A stretch of DNA of 64,000 nt, taken from Solobacterium sp. UBA3691. GTDB taxonomy: Bacteria; Bacillota_I; Bacilli_A; Erysipelotrichales; Erysipelotrichaceae. The notes below the pieces were generated by a model. The model made no database searches. It was not told the DNA's origin and saw only the letters and a list, made by a program, of their open reading frames with translations. This document shows, piece after piece, positions 36,052 to 44,431 of this stretch. The stretch is from positions 17,814 through 81,813 of the forward strand of contig DFIS01000035.1 of assembly GCA_002372175.1 (NCBI GenBank). The letters are read 5' to 3'. Within the stretch, counting starts at the first letter, position 1. Every line of letters starts with the position of its first letter. The position numbers were made by a program, and so were the translations under genes.

Positions 36052-36972
36052 ATGACGTTATTCAACAGTATGATCCGCCTGCAGATGCAGCTGTTCCTGC
36101 TCATGCTGTGCGGATATGCGGTAAGGAAGCTGAAGGTCATCACGGCTGAACAGCAGAAGGGACTCTCGTCACTGCTGATCAACGTGATCCTGCCTGCCAA
36201 TATCATTGCTTCCTTTACCGGCGGTATTGAGATGAGCAGTGAACTGCTGCACAACGCCGTAACTGCCGTGATCATCTCCGCCGCCGTACAGACCGCATCC
36301 TATGTGCTGGGACCGCTTCTCTTCAGAAGATTTGACAAAGCCCGTTCGGTCGTCATGCGCTATGGCATGATCGTATCGAATTCCTCGTTCATCGGTATTC
36401 CGGTCGTCGAGACGATCTACGGCAGTATCGGCACCATGTATACGTCTGTATATCAGATCCCGATACGGCTGGCGATGTGGACACTGGGCCTGGCTCTCTA
36501 TGCGGGAGAAAGCGGCAGTCTGAAGCAGAAGATCATCAAGATGCTTACACACCCGTGCATCGTCGCGGTAGGCATCGGCTTTGTGATCCTTGTGACCGGT
36601 ATAAAACTACCTTCAGCCGTGACCGGCACGCTGTCTTCTCTTGGCAGATGTGTCAGTGCCTTAAGCATGCTGATCATCGGCGGCATCCTCAGCGAGATCC
36701 ATGCCGGTAAGCTGGCAGACAAGGCGATCCTGTACTTTACGCTGATCCGTCTTGTCGTCTTCCCGGGTATCGTTCTTGCGATACTGAAGTTCATGCCGGT
36801 CGATCCGATGATCCTTGCGATCTCCGTGATCATGACCGCAATGCCTGCCGGAAGCACAACTGCCATCCTTGCCCAGCAGTACGGCTATGATGCCGAATAC
36901 GCTGCCAAGGTCATCCTGGTATCCACGCTGGCATCGGTCATAACGATCCCTGTACTGTGCTTATTTCTCTGA
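36052..36972 (+). CDS. AEC-family organic-acid carrier
   Basis: A 306-residue membrane protein with about ten hydrophobic helices and the auxin-efflux-carrier/malonate-type fold (NVILPANIIASFTGGI, GMIVSNSSFIGIPVVETIYG, MPAGSTTAILAQQYGYD). AEC carriers move small carboxylates such as malate, malonate or lactate. It is co-transcribed with the 2-hydroxyacid dehydrogenase, so it may import that enzyme's substrate or export a product of the route. Spacing to the dehydrogenase is 2 nt, and its ribosome site is weak, suggesting translational coupling. Confidence 0.85.
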   Translation: MTLFNSMIRLQMQLFLLMLCGYAVRKLKVITAEQQKGLSSLLINVILPANIIASFTGGIEMSSELLHNAVTAVIISAAVQTASYVLGPLLFRRFDKARSVVMRYGMIVSNSSFIGIPVVETIYGSIGTMYTSVYQIPIRLAMWTLGLALYAGESGSLKQKIIKMLTHPCIVAVGIGFVILVTGIKLPSAVTGTLSSLGRCVSALSMLIIGGILSEIHAGKLADKAILYFTLIRLVVFPGIVLAILKFMPVDPMILAISVIMTAMPAGSTTAILAQQYGYDAEYAAKVILVSTLASVITIPVLCLFL

Positions 36973-36988
36973 TTTCACATTACATTAC

Positions 36989-37045
36989 CATTTCAACATT
37001 ACAACATGAAATGCAAAAAGTGTAATGAAATATAACGAAATTACA
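36989..37045. promoter_or_regulatory. Candidate upstream activating sites before the main sigma-54 operon
   Basis: Two inverted repeats lie about 100 and 70 nt upstream of the expected start site: CATTTCA (36989-36995) / TGAAATG (37007-37013), and TGTAAT (37021-37026) / ATTACA (37040-37045). The segment is AT-rich with several ATTACA/TGTAAT half-sites, as expected for binding and bending of DNA by an enhancer-binding protein. Assignment to the PrpR-like protein is inference. Confidence 0.4.
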
Positions 37046-37076
37046 AATTTTTCCCAAAATTAAGCGACAATTTATG

Positions 37077-37094
37077 TTGGCACGATAATTGCAA
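37077..37094 (+). promoter_or_regulatory. Sigma-54 promoter (-24/-12) of the main carboxylate operon
   Basis: TTGGCACGATAATTGCAA matches the sigma-54 consensus at every conserved position (TGGCAC-N5-TTGCA) with GG and GC 12 nt apart. The predicted start is near 37103, 29 nt before the ATG of the first gene. No competing sigma-A promoter is visible. Confidence 0.9.
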
Positions 37095-37104
37095 TGTATA
37101 TAGG

Positions 37105-37118
37105 TGTAAGCGATTACA
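37105..37118. promoter_or_regulatory. CcpA-type cre box in the leader of the sigma-54 operon
   Basis: TGTAAGCGATTACA fits the Gram-positive cre consensus TGWAANCGNTNWCA at all fixed positions. It lies right after the predicted start site, where bound CcpA would block the polymerase. Confidence 0.75.
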
Positions 37119-37131
37119 AAGGAGAAAACGC

Positions 37132-37845
37132 ATGAAAGACAAAATCGGCTTCAGAATCTTCAAGGACTTCGAACGCCCTTCCAAAGAACTTGTCGAAAAG
37201 TTCAGAGGACTTCCCTCCAGCAACATCGGTGACATGGTCAACCGTCTCTCCTGCATGAGAAACGAGCTGAGACCTTTCAATGATAAGCCCCTGCTCGGCG
37301 TTGCCTTCACGGTCAAGGCTCCTGCCGGCGATAATATGATCCTTCACAAGGCTCTGCACATGGCCAAGCCCGGTGACATCCTCGTCGTTGACGGTGAGGG
37401 ATGCAAGGACCGCTCCCTGATCGGTGAGATGATGATGGACCTGATGGACCGCAGAGGTCTGGCAGGTCTGGTCGTAGACGGCGCCATCCGCGACGTAGAC
37501 GCAATTCCCCGCTACAACATGGCTGTCTATGCTACAGCAGTAACACCTCAGGGTCCCTACAAGAACGGTCCCGGTGAGATCAACGTACCGATCGCCTGCT
37601 GCGGTCAGGTCGTCTTCCCCGGTGATATCCTCGTCGGTGATGCTGACGGTGTCGTCGTCATCCATCCCGAATATGCCGAAGAACTGGCGGAGATCGCCAT
37701 CAAGAAACATGCGGCTGAAGTAAAGAAGATCGCTGACCGTGATGCTCTTGACGATATCGAGATCGCCAGCCGCAAGGAAGAAGAGAAATACGATAAGCAG
37801 CTCGAAGAAATGGGCGTGCAGTATATCGATTTCTATAAAAGGTAA
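37132..37845 (+). CDS. RraA-like aldolase / oxaloacetate decarboxylase (first copy)
   Basis: A 237-residue member of the RraA / HMG-CHA aldolase family. Relatives (GalC, ProA-type) cleave 4-carboxy-4-hydroxy-2-oxoadipate to pyruvate and oxaloacetate, or decarboxylate oxaloacetate, with a divalent metal. The metal- and substrate-site Arg/Asp are in VVDGAIRDVDAI, and the preceding loop reads GEMMMDLM instead of the usual GG-x-L form. It is the first gene after the sigma-54 promoter, with AAAGGAG before ATG 37132, and uses strongly biased codons that suggest high expression. A second, diverged copy sits at 41336. Which of the two is the main aldolase cannot be told. Confidence 0.85.
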   Translation: MKDKIGFRIFKDFERPSKELVEKFRGLPSSNIGDMVNRLSCMRNELRPFNDKPLLGVAFTVKAPAGDNMILHKALHMAKPGDILVVDGEGCKDRSLIGEMMMDLMDRRGLAGLVVDGAIRDVDAIPRYNMAVYATAVTPQGPYKNGPGEINVPIACCGQVVFPGDILVGDADGVVVIHPEYAEELAEIAIKKHAAEVKKIADRDALDDIEIASRKEEEKYDKQLEEMGVQYIDFYKR

Positions 37846-37927
37846 ATAAGCAAATGTTGAAAAGTAAGGAGTTGATGTGAGAGGTAATTGAGGGCGATTC
37901 TGCAGATGATCGAAGCGGCATAAAAAA

Positions 37928-37989
37928 GGACAGCAAAACAATACGTTCCGGGAAGAACGATCTGAAAAGATCATGTACTGCTGCCGTCC
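37928..37989 (+). promoter_or_regulatory. Candidate structured RNA in the leader of the CitMHS gene
   Basis: The 215-nt gap before the carrier gene holds a nested fold. An outer helix GGACAGCA (37928-37935) pairs with TGCT...GTCC (37979-37989, 3-nt bulge) and encloses a hairpin CGTTC/GAACG (37944-37959, 6-nt loop) and a GATC/GATC hairpin (37959-37972). I do not recognise a known riboswitch class, and no terminator follows. It may be an mRNA-stabilising element or an unknown regulatory RNA. Confidence 0.35.
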
Positions 37990-38060
37990 CGCTGAAATCA
38001 TACCAAAAATGATTATTGAATTCATTATTACGTGTTTATCAAATTCATTTGGAGGAAAAA

Positions 38061-39440
38061 ATGTATAACACAACGTTAGTTATTATCGGATTCGCGATGG
38101 TCTTCGGACTGATCGCCGTCCTGCTGTCCGGTAAGACGATCCCGGTCATCGGTTTCGTACTTATCTCCCTGGCAGGTGCTCTGATTGCCGGTCTGACAGG
38201 TAACCTCGACCTTGGCGAAAAGACACTGCTCGCTGTATTAAAGGGCTATGTCACGACCGGTGTCGGTACTGTCGTATCGTCCGTCGGTATGGCTGCCTTC
38301 GGTACTGCTTTCTTCACGATCCAGACATCCAAGGGTACATTTGACCCGATCGTAAACTATCTGTCCAAGTTCACGAACAGTGTCATGGTCGTTATGCTCA
38401 TTACATATGCTGTTGCTTCCGTAGGTCACCTCGACACAGGTACAACATCCACGATCCTGTTAACGATCCCGATGATGCTGCCGATCTACCGCAGAATGCA
38501 CATCAAGGTTGAGTATATGTTCCTCTGCATCGGTTCCGCAGTTGCTATCCTGAACATGCTGCCGATGGCTGGTGGTCCGATCGGTCTGTCCGTTTCCACA
38601 GGTACAGAAGTCGGTGTCATCGAGAACGCTGTTGTTCCTGCCATGATCATCGGCTGGATCGTCAACGCTATCCTGATCATCGTATGGCACTCCAAAGTTG
38701 AACAGGCCCGCATCAACAAGATGTCCCAGGCTGAGATCGACGCCATGGATGCTGAATACTCCGCACTGCTCGACGGCGGCAACGCCAAGAAGGGCCAGGA
38801 ACTCCAGAACGTTACACTTGACTGGAAGTACTATGTAAACCTGATCACAACGATCGTTGCTCTGGTTGTTGTCTTCATGGACAAGCTGCCTGCATACTTC
38901 GTATTCATGATCGCCTTCTCCATTGCCCTGATCGTTAACTATCCCGGCAACAAGGCTAAGCAGGCTGCTATCAAGATGTGTGCTCCTAACTGCTACCCGA
39001 TCATCACCGTTATGCTCTGTGCAGGTGTCTTCGTTGGTGTCACAAGAGAATCCGGTATGCTGACAGACATGGCTACATTCGTCGTTACACTGATTCCTGA
39101 GTCTCTGCACGGCATCTACAACGCAGTTGTTTCCCTGGTTTGTGTACCGATGTCCATCGCTCTCGGTTCCCAGGCTTACTACTATGGCTTCAGCCCGCTG
39201 CTGGTTGAAGTTGCTTCCAGAATCGGTGTTCCTGCAATCTCCACGATCGCTACACTGATCATCACACAGAATGCCTTCGGTTTCATTACTCCGGTATCTG
39301 CAGTTAACCATCTGGCCTGCGGTATGCTCGGACGTGACATCAAGGATGTCTTCAAGTTCTGCTTCCCGAGACTGCTTGTCTTCCTGGTCATCCAGCTGGC
39401 TATCTGCTTCGTGATCGGTCTGCCCGTCATCGGCGGCTAA
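38061..39440 (+). CDS. CitMHS-family citrate-type carboxylate:cation symporter
   Basis: A 459-residue carrier with about 12 membrane helices. The family features are the motif FDPIVNYLSKF, the pair of conserved half-sites HLDTGTTSTILLTIPMMLPI and NMLPMAGGPIGLSVSTG, and a central soluble loop at about 215-255. CitMHS proteins import citrate or related tricarboxylates as metal or proton complexes. ATG 38061 is set by GGAGG 9 nt upstream. As the only obvious importer in the 17-gene operon, it should bring in the pathway substrate, so a tri- or dicarboxylate is the natural inference. The codon bias of the gene points to strong expression. Confidence 0.82.
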   Translation: MYNTTLVIIGFAMVFGLIAVLLSGKTIPVIGFVLISLAGALIAGLTGNLDLGEKTLLAVLKGYVTTGVGTVVSSVGMAAFGTAFFTIQTSKGTFDPIVNYLSKFTNSVMVVMLITYAVASVGHLDTGTTSTILLTIPMMLPIYRRMHIKVEYMFLCIGSAVAILNMLPMAGGPIGLSVSTGTEVGVIENAVVPAMIIGWIVNAILIIVWHSKVEQARINKMSQAEIDAMDAEYSALLDGGNAKKGQELQNVTLDWKYYVNLITTIVALVVVFMDKLPAYFVFMIAFSIALIVNYPGNKAKQAAIKMCAPNCYPIITVMLCAGVFVGVTRESGMLTDMATFVVTLIPESLHGIYNAVVSLVCVPMSIALGSQAYYYGFSPLLVEVASRIGVPAISTIATLIITQNAFGFITPVSAVNHLACGMLGRDIKDVFKFCFPRLLVFLVIQLAICFVIGLPVIGG

Positions 39441-39514
39441 TAACCAATCTGCTGATCAACCAACCGGATGGCATGGAAACATGTCATCCGGTTATCTTTA
39501 AACAGGAGGGTAAA

Positions 39515-39862
39515 ATGTTAGATCATATCTGCTTTAACGTAAAAGACGTTGAAAAAACAGCTGAACTGCTCTCTCACTTCGGCTATGTCGAAAAGAGAAG
39601 AACACCTCACCACGGCGGTTCCATCGAAGTATACTGCAAGGAACAGCCTGATCTCGTCATTGAACTGATGACACAGAGAGAAGGCGATTTCGCCGGTTTC
39701 AACCATGCCTGCTTCCTGCTTTCCGGCAAGGAAGAATACGATGAGCTTGTTGCCCAGGGACTCAACTTCAAAGGTAACTATCACTTTGTCGAAGATTCCG
39801 GAAGATATGTAGACAATCTCGTTGATGAAGACGGGATCAAGTGGCAGATCACTGCTGACTAG
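39515..39862 (+). CDS. VOC-superfamily protein (first of three tandem copies)
   Basis: A 115-residue single-module vicinal-oxygen-chelate protein. Such proteins pair beta-alpha-beta-beta-beta units around a metal and catalyse isomerisation, epimerisation, lyase or dioxygenase steps. Potential metal ligands are His4 (MLDHICF) and the Glu in LVIELMTQ. The ending VDEDGIKWQITAD is shared with the next copy. ATG 39515 follows AGGAGGG. The reaction in this pathway is unknown; an epimerase or tautomerase acting on an oxo-carboxylate would fit. Confidence 0.75.
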   Translation: MLDHICFNVKDVEKTAELLSHFGYVEKRRTPHHGGSIEVYCKEQPDLVIELMTQREGDFAGFNHACFLLSGKEEYDELVAQGLNFKGNYHFVEDSGRYVDNLVDEDGIKWQITAD

Positions 39863-39871
39863 GAGAAAACC

Positions 39872-40225
39872 ATGTTAGATCATGTAGCGTTCTTTGTAAA
39901 AGATGTCGAAAAGACAGCTGAACTTCTTTCCCACTTCGGATACAAAGTCAAAAGAAAGACTCCCCACCACGGCGGATCTATCGAAGTATACTGCGATGAA
40001 CAGCCTGAACTGGTCATCGAACTCTGCACGATCCGCGAAGATAAAGGCGATAAAGCCGGCTTCAACCATGCCTGCTTCCTGCTGAACGGCAAAGCTGAAT
40101 ACGATGAACTCTGTGCTCAGGGTGTACCTTTCCAGGGCAACTATCACTTCAGTGCAGGTTCCGGCAGATACATTGACAATCTGATCGATGAAGACGGCAT
40201 CAAGTGGCAGATCACTGCTGACTGA
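39872..40225 (+). CDS. VOC-superfamily protein (second tandem copy)
   Basis: A 117-residue close paralogue of the preceding gene: the stretches VKDVEKTAELLSHFGY, TPHHGGSIEVYC and DEDGIKWQITAD are the same or nearly the same in both. Differences concentrate in the middle loop (CTIREDKGDKAGFNHAC). It starts 9 nt after the first copy with AGGAG. Two near-identical copies may form a heterodimer or reflect a recent duplication for dosage. Confidence 0.75.
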   Translation: MLDHVAFFVKDVEKTAELLSHFGYKVKRKTPHHGGSIEVYCDEQPELVIELCTIREDKGDKAGFNHACFLLNGKAEYDELCAQGVPFQGNYHFSAGSGRYIDNLIDEDGIKWQITAD

Positions 40226-40227
40226 AA

Positions 40228-40587
40228 ATGCTGGACCATATTGAGTTTATTGTCAGCGATCCCGAGCGTACGGTAAAAATGCTGCATCACTTCGGCTATG
40301 AAGTCATCCGGCATACCGCACATCAGGGCGGTGCATACGAACTGGCCTGTAAGGAACAGCCTGAACTGATCCTGGAGATCATCAAGGCAAGACCGCAGGA
40401 CAGTCTGGGCATGAATCATCCCGCCTTCGCAGTAGAAGACAGAGATGCTTACAGCCGCATCAAAGAAGAAGTATCCTACATACCTACAGAACTTCATCTG
40501 GTAAAGAGCTCAGGCAGGTACGTAAGCAACATCTTTGATGAAAACGGGATCAAATGGCAGATGATACTGAAAAATACGGAGGAATAA
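40228..40587 (+). CDS. VOC-superfamily protein (third, diverged tandem copy)
   Basis: A 119-residue paralogue that keeps the frame of the other two (MLDHIEFIVSDPERTVKMLH, FDENGIKWQMIL) but has diverged in the loop and in the central segment (KARPQDSLGMNHPAFAVEDR). The His-4 and internal Glu positions are retained. It starts 2 nt after the second copy. Its divergence suggests a distinct substrate or a non-catalytic partner role. Confidence 0.72.
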   Translation: MLDHIEFIVSDPERTVKMLHHFGYEVIRHTAHQGGAYELACKEQPELILEIIKARPQDSLGMNHPAFAVEDRDAYSRIKEEVSYIPTELHLVKSSGRYVSNIFDENGIKWQMILKNTEE

Positions 40588-40591
40588 GATA

Positions 40592-41326
40592 ATGACAGAT
40601 ATGACAGGAAAGAAGATGCTTGTTGTCGGTGCCCATCCCGGTGATGTTCTCTGGAGATGCTCCGGTGCCGTTGCCAAGCACGTCAAACTCGGCGGTACGG
40701 TAGAAGTAATCGTCGTTACATACGGTACAGGCGGCGAAGCCAACGAACTGTTCAAGGCAGGCTATACGATCGAAACGGCCAAGGAACAGAGATTCAAGGA
40801 CTTCGGCAAGGCCATGGATATTCTCGGTGTCAGCCACTGGGAGATCTGGGACATGCAGGATTATCAGTTTGAGATCACCAGAGACAAGGTATACAAGCTG
40901 GCGGAATACATCCGCAGATGCAGACCTGATCTGATCCTCACACACCATGAGAAGGATATCCTGAATCCCGATCACGGAACCATCTTCCCGTATGTTGTCA
41001 TGAGCCTGGAAACAGCGACAGGACACGGTATCTTCATCGGTGATACAAAGCCGGCGGAAAGAGCACCGATCTTCTGCTTCGAGCCTCATGCCAGTGAAGT
41101 CAACGGCTTCAACCCGAACCTCTTTGTCGATATTACCGATGTGATCGAGACAAAGAAGGCTGCCATGGCTACCTTCGAACTGAAGGCGCCGCTGGCAGAA
41201 AGCTATGTCAGACGTGCCCAGTACCGTGCCCAGAATGCCGGAAGCTTCGGCCGTCAGGGCTGCAAGTACGCAGAAGCCTACGAGCACATCTATCCGATCG
41301 CACAGGACGGTTTCTTCGTTTACTAA
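40592..41326 (+). CDS. GalB-like (PIG-L fold) 4-oxalomesaconate hydratase homologue, first copy
   Basis: A 244-residue protein of the LmbE/PIG-L zinc fold. The first metal motif reads VGAHPGDVLWRCSGAVAKH, not the AHPDDE of deacetylases: the zinc-binding His and second Asp remain, but the catalytic-base Asp is replaced by Gly. This A-H-x-x-D-(F/V)-(V/L)-W-R pattern is that of the gallate-pathway hydratase GalB. Further GalB-like blocks are LTHHEKDILNPDH (third zinc ligand), APIFCFEPHASE and VDITDVIETKKAAM. The expected chemistry is addition of water to a C=C of an unsaturated oxo-tricarboxylate. It precedes the second RraA-like aldolase by 9 nt, the same functional pairing as galB/galC. Confidence 0.75.
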   Translation: MTDMTGKKMLVVGAHPGDVLWRCSGAVAKHVKLGGTVEVIVVTYGTGGEANELFKAGYTIETAKEQRFKDFGKAMDILGVSHWEIWDMQDYQFEITRDKVYKLAEYIRRCRPDLILTHHEKDILNPDHGTIFPYVVMSLETATGHGIFIGDTKPAERAPIFCFEPHASEVNGFNPNLFVDITDVIETKKAAMATFELKAPLAESYVRRAQYRAQNAGSFGRQGCKYAEAYEHIYPIAQDGFFVY

Positions 41327-41335
41327 GGAGCTGTC

Positions 41336-42001
41336 ATGTCTGAATTTGATGAGAAATACAGAGCCCGCCTCGAAAGACTGTCAACGACAAATCTGAGCGA
41401 CGCTCTGGACGCTTACAAACTGACAGGTGCCACCTACGGTATCCGTCCCGTCATCGAAAGCTGGGGCAAGATCGTCGGCAGAGCCGTAACGGTCAAGCTG
41501 AAGCCCTTTGACGGTGTTACACCCAAGCACCACCTCGGCATCAGAGCCATTGAGGCAGCCGATCCCGGAGATGTCATCATCATTGCCAATGACGGCAAGC
41601 TGAATATCTCCTGCTGGGGCGGATGTCTCGCCAACGGTGCCAAGATGAAGGGTGTCAGCGGCGTCGTCATTGACGGTGCATCCAGAGACATCGATGACTG
41701 CATCGAGATCGGCTTCCCTGTATACGCCCGCGGAACGGTCGTAGCTACGGCACGCGGCAGGGCAGTAGAGGAAAGCACGAACGAAACGATCAGCTTTGCC
41801 GGCGTGGAGGTTCATCCCGGTGATGTTGTCATGGGTGATCACAGCGGTGTTGTGATCGTTCCCTTTGAACATCTGGATGAGGTCCTGGAGAAGGCGGAAG
41901 CTCTCTGCGAGAAGGAAGACAACATGATCAGAGATCTCAGAAACGGGATGTCCATGATCGATGTCGACCTCAAGTACAATTACGAAAAAATGCTGAAATA
42001 G
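41336..42001 (+). CDS. RraA-like 4-carboxy-4-hydroxy-2-oxoadipate aldolase homologue (second copy)
   Basis: A 221-residue RraA/GalC-family protein. The glycine-rich substrate loop WGGCLANGAKMKGVSG is followed by VVIDGASRDIDD with the family's Arg and Asp. This form fits class II retro-aldolases that release pyruvate. It directly follows the GalB-like hydratase gene, so hydration and cleavage of the same intermediate are the natural inference. After it comes a 163-nt gap with no clear promoter or terminator, so the transcript probably continues. Confidence 0.82.
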   Translation: MSEFDEKYRARLERLSTTNLSDALDAYKLTGATYGIRPVIESWGKIVGRAVTVKLKPFDGVTPKHHLGIRAIEAADPGDVIIIANDGKLNISCWGGCLANGAKMKGVSGVVIDGASRDIDDCIEIGFPVYARGTVVATARGRAVEESTNETISFAGVEVHPGDVVMGDHSGVVIVPFEHLDEVLEKAEALCEKEDNMIRDLRNGMSMIDVDLKYNYEKMLK

Positions 42002-42164
42002 CACTGTTCAGTGTTCATCAGGGCTTGGAAATACCTCTTTTCAATGAAAACAAAATGCTGATTACCTTTGTTGCCCCTCAGCCCTGTGAATATGCGGAGG
42101 CCGTCTCATCTGCCGTCCCGAGGCGGTCTCTGCGCCATAGTTAAGCAAGTATATAAGGAGAACC

Positions 42165-43172
42165 ATGAAACACATTGAATGCTGCGGTGAACGCACACTG
42201 AAAGATGAAAACAGAATCACACTTGGTCCCAATACATACGAAGTAGACCGTGAATGGCTGAAATGGCCGGAAGAACTGCCTGCATATACAGTTCTGAATG
42301 CCACATGGGCTTCCGACGGTCTGTTCTATGCCGTAACAGGCAAGAAAGAGTATCCCGTTGTTGTCTTTGACAAGGACGGAAACTACATCAAGACGATCGC
42401 TGCTGGTGAATTCACCAAGACACATGCGATCTTTGAAACAAAGAGACATACATTCCTGATCACGGATTCCCGTTCTCATGTCGTCAAGGAGATCGATCCT
42501 GAAGGCAACTGCCTGCGTACATGGGGTACATGGAATGTACCGTCCGATACAGGTTACGATACAGAAGCATGGGCAAAGATGGAGCCCCTCGGTCTGAAGC
42601 CGATCGAGACAAAGTGGAACCACAATCCGGCATCCAATGCCAAGTTCCAGAGTGTCGTCCGCAGAGGCGAGCCGTTCAACACACCGTGTGCAATGATCCA
42701 GGCGGAAGACGGCGAATACTTCGCAGCTGACGGATACGGCAACTGTGCTGTACATATCTTTGACAAGGACGGAAATCTGATCAAGTCCTGGGGTGAGCCG
42801 GGTTCCGAATACGGTCAGTTCAGAGTTGTTCACTCCGTACTGCTCGACAAGTACAACCGTCTGTGGGTATCCGACCGTGAGAACGGCCGTGTACAGTGCT
42901 TTACAAGAGACGGTGAACTGCTGGCTGTCGCTGACGGCAATCTGAGCCGTATCGGCAACTGCACGGCAGATGACAAATACCTCTATATCGGTGAACTTGA
43001 CGGCGGTATCACGATCATTGATCTTGATACGCTGGAATGCGCAGGACAGGCCGGTGCGCCGAAGACATTCATGCGTACACATGGTATCTGCATGGATACA
43101 GAGGGTAATCTTTATACTTGTTCAAACAACTGGAATCCCACAAATATTACGAAGTTCAAGAAAGTAAACTAA
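42165..43172 (+). CDS. NHL-repeat beta-propeller protein
   Basis: A 335-residue protein without a signal peptide, built of repeated units such as VFDKDGNYIKTIAAGE, IFDKDGNLIKSWGEPG and the RLWVSDREN-type strand, which make a six-bladed NHL propeller. Some relatives are lactonases or peptidyl-alpha-hydroxyglycine lyases; others are scaffolds. In this operon, a lactonase or sugar-acid-like hydrolytic role on a cyclic carboxylate is possible but cannot be shown. It has AAGGAG before ATG 42165, and its stop overlaps the next start (TAATG). Confidence 0.75.
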   Translation: MKHIECCGERTLKDENRITLGPNTYEVDREWLKWPEELPAYTVLNATWASDGLFYAVTGKKEYPVVVFDKDGNYIKTIAAGEFTKTHAIFETKRHTFLITDSRSHVVKEIDPEGNCLRTWGTWNVPSDTGYDTEAWAKMEPLGLKPIETKWNHNPASNAKFQSVVRRGEPFNTPCAMIQAEDGEYFAADGYGNCAVHIFDKDGNLIKSWGEPGSEYGQFRVVHSVLLDKYNRLWVSDRENGRVQCFTRDGELLAVADGNLSRIGNCTADDKYLYIGELDGGITIIDLDTLECAGQAGAPKTFMRTHGICMDTEGNLYTCSNNWNPTNITKFKKVN

Positions 43173-44431
43173 TGGGAAAAACGCTGGTTGAGAAGATCCT
43201 CGGCCGGCATACAGCTGCCGGTGAGGTTAAAGTCGGAGAGATCATCTCTGCAGAAGTAGACAGACTGCTGATCAATGACTATGTCGGAGAGATCATCTTT
43301 TCAAAGCTGGAGGAGATGCATGTCTCCGAGGTAGTTCATCCGGAGAGAGTAGTGCTGAATACGGATCATAACCTGCCGGCTTTTACGGTGAAAGCTGCAG
43401 ATAAGTATGTCCTGTTCAAGGAAAAGAGCAGGGCATACGGTATCTGTCATATACCGGCAGGAGAAGGCGGTATCGGGCATCAGGTGATGTCGGAGAGATT
43501 CGTACATCCCGGAGAGATCACGGTAGCGACAGACTCCCATGCGACGATGTATGCAGGTCTTGGCTCATTTGCCTGCGGTATTACGACAAGCGACGCACTG
43601 GAGATCCTGCTTACGGGAGAGTGCTGGTTCCGGGTGCCGGAATCACTGCGGATCACCGTCAGCGGAAAGCTGCCGCAGGGAGTCACAGCCAAGGATCTGG
43701 CCCTGACTCTGCTGAAGGTCTTCCCGCCGGAAAGTTATATCTACAGAGCCGTGGAAGTAACCGGAGAAGCGATCCGTGAGCTCAGTGTTGAAGGCAGACT
43801 CGTGATCGCCAACCTGATGGCGGAGAGCGGTGCCAAATGCGCTGTATTTGAAGCCGATGACAAAACGTACGACTTCCTGCACTGGGAAGGCGAACGGGAG
43901 TATCTGTGCGCTGATGAAGATGCCGTATATGCTGAGGAAGCGGAGATCGATGCTTCAAAGCTGACACCGGTGCTGGCATACCCTGGTGCGACCACAAATG
44001 TCAGGCCGATGACAGAGGCCCTGGGCTTACCGGTAGATCAGGTCTTCATCGGATCCTGCACCAACGGCAGGCTCGAAGACCTGGCACAGGCCGCGGATGT
44101 GCTGAAGGGTAAGCACATCGCGGAAGGTGTCAGACTGATCGTTGTACCGGCTTCGCAGGCGGTGGCACTGGAGGCTCTGCACAGGGGATATCTTGGTATA
44201 CTGATGGAGGCGGGTGCTGTTATCCTGCCGTCAAGCTGTGCATCCTGTGCGGGCAGCGGACCGGGACTGATCGGCCGCGGCGAGAGATGTGTGAGCACGA
44301 CCAACCGGAACTTTAAGGGAAGAATGGGCAGTACGGAGGCAGAGGTCTATCTGGCTTCGGCATATACGGCTGCCGCATGTGCTCTGACCGGTGTGATCAC
44401 GGATCCCCGGACCCTGACGGAGGTACAGTGA
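43172..44431 (+). CDS. Aconitase-superfamily hydro-lyase, large (LeuC-like) subunit
   Basis: A 419-residue [4Fe-4S] dehydratase/isomerase large subunit. The cluster cysteines are visible in FIGSCTNGRLEDL and SSCASCAGSGPG, and the substrate region has TDSHATMYAGLG. Family members isomerise or dehydrate citrate, isopropylmalate, homocitrate, citramalate or dimethylmalate. The segment after the second cysteine pair (GSGPGLIGRGERCVSTTNRNF) differs from the LMNPD-type of isopropylmalate isomerase, so leucine synthesis is unlikely. It is joined to the small subunit by an overlapping TGATG. In context it should move or remove a hydroxyl on the pathway tricarboxylate. Confidence 0.87.
   Translation: MGKTLVEKILGRHTAAGEVKVGEIISAEVDRLLINDYVGEIIFSKLEEMHVSEVVHPERVVLNTDHNLPAFTVKAADKYVLFKEKSRAYGICHIPAGEGGIGHQVMSERFVHPGEITVATDSHATMYAGLGSFACGITTSDALEILLTGECWFRVPESLRITVSGKLPQGVTAKDLALTLLKVFPPESYIYRAVEVTGEAIRELSVEGRLVIANLMAESGAKCAVFEADDKTYDFLHWEGEREYLCADEDAVYAEEAEIDASKLTPVLAYPGATTNVRPMTEALGLPVDQVFIGSCTNGRLEDLAQAADVLKGKHIAEGVRLIVVPASQAVALEALHRGYLGILMEAGAVILPSSCASCAGSGPGLIGRGERCVSTTNRNFKGRMGSTEAEVYLASAYTAAACALTGVITDPRTLTEVQ

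Noticed and set aside
38460..39311. A 283-codon minus-strand frame opposite the CitMHS carrier
   Set aside because: Low-complexity Asp/Asn/His-rich translation typical of antisense shadow; the plus-strand carrier is clearly real.
40592..41326. N-acetylglucosamine-type (MshB/LmbE) deacetylase
   Set aside because: The base Asp of AHPDDE is replaced by Gly and the surrounding motif and neighbours fit GalB better.
42097..42130. Imperfect direct repeat GAGGCCGTCTC / GAGGCGGTCTC before the NHL gene
   Set aside because: Only two copies, no symmetry or promoter match and no T-run; I see no function that can be supported in this 163-nt gap.
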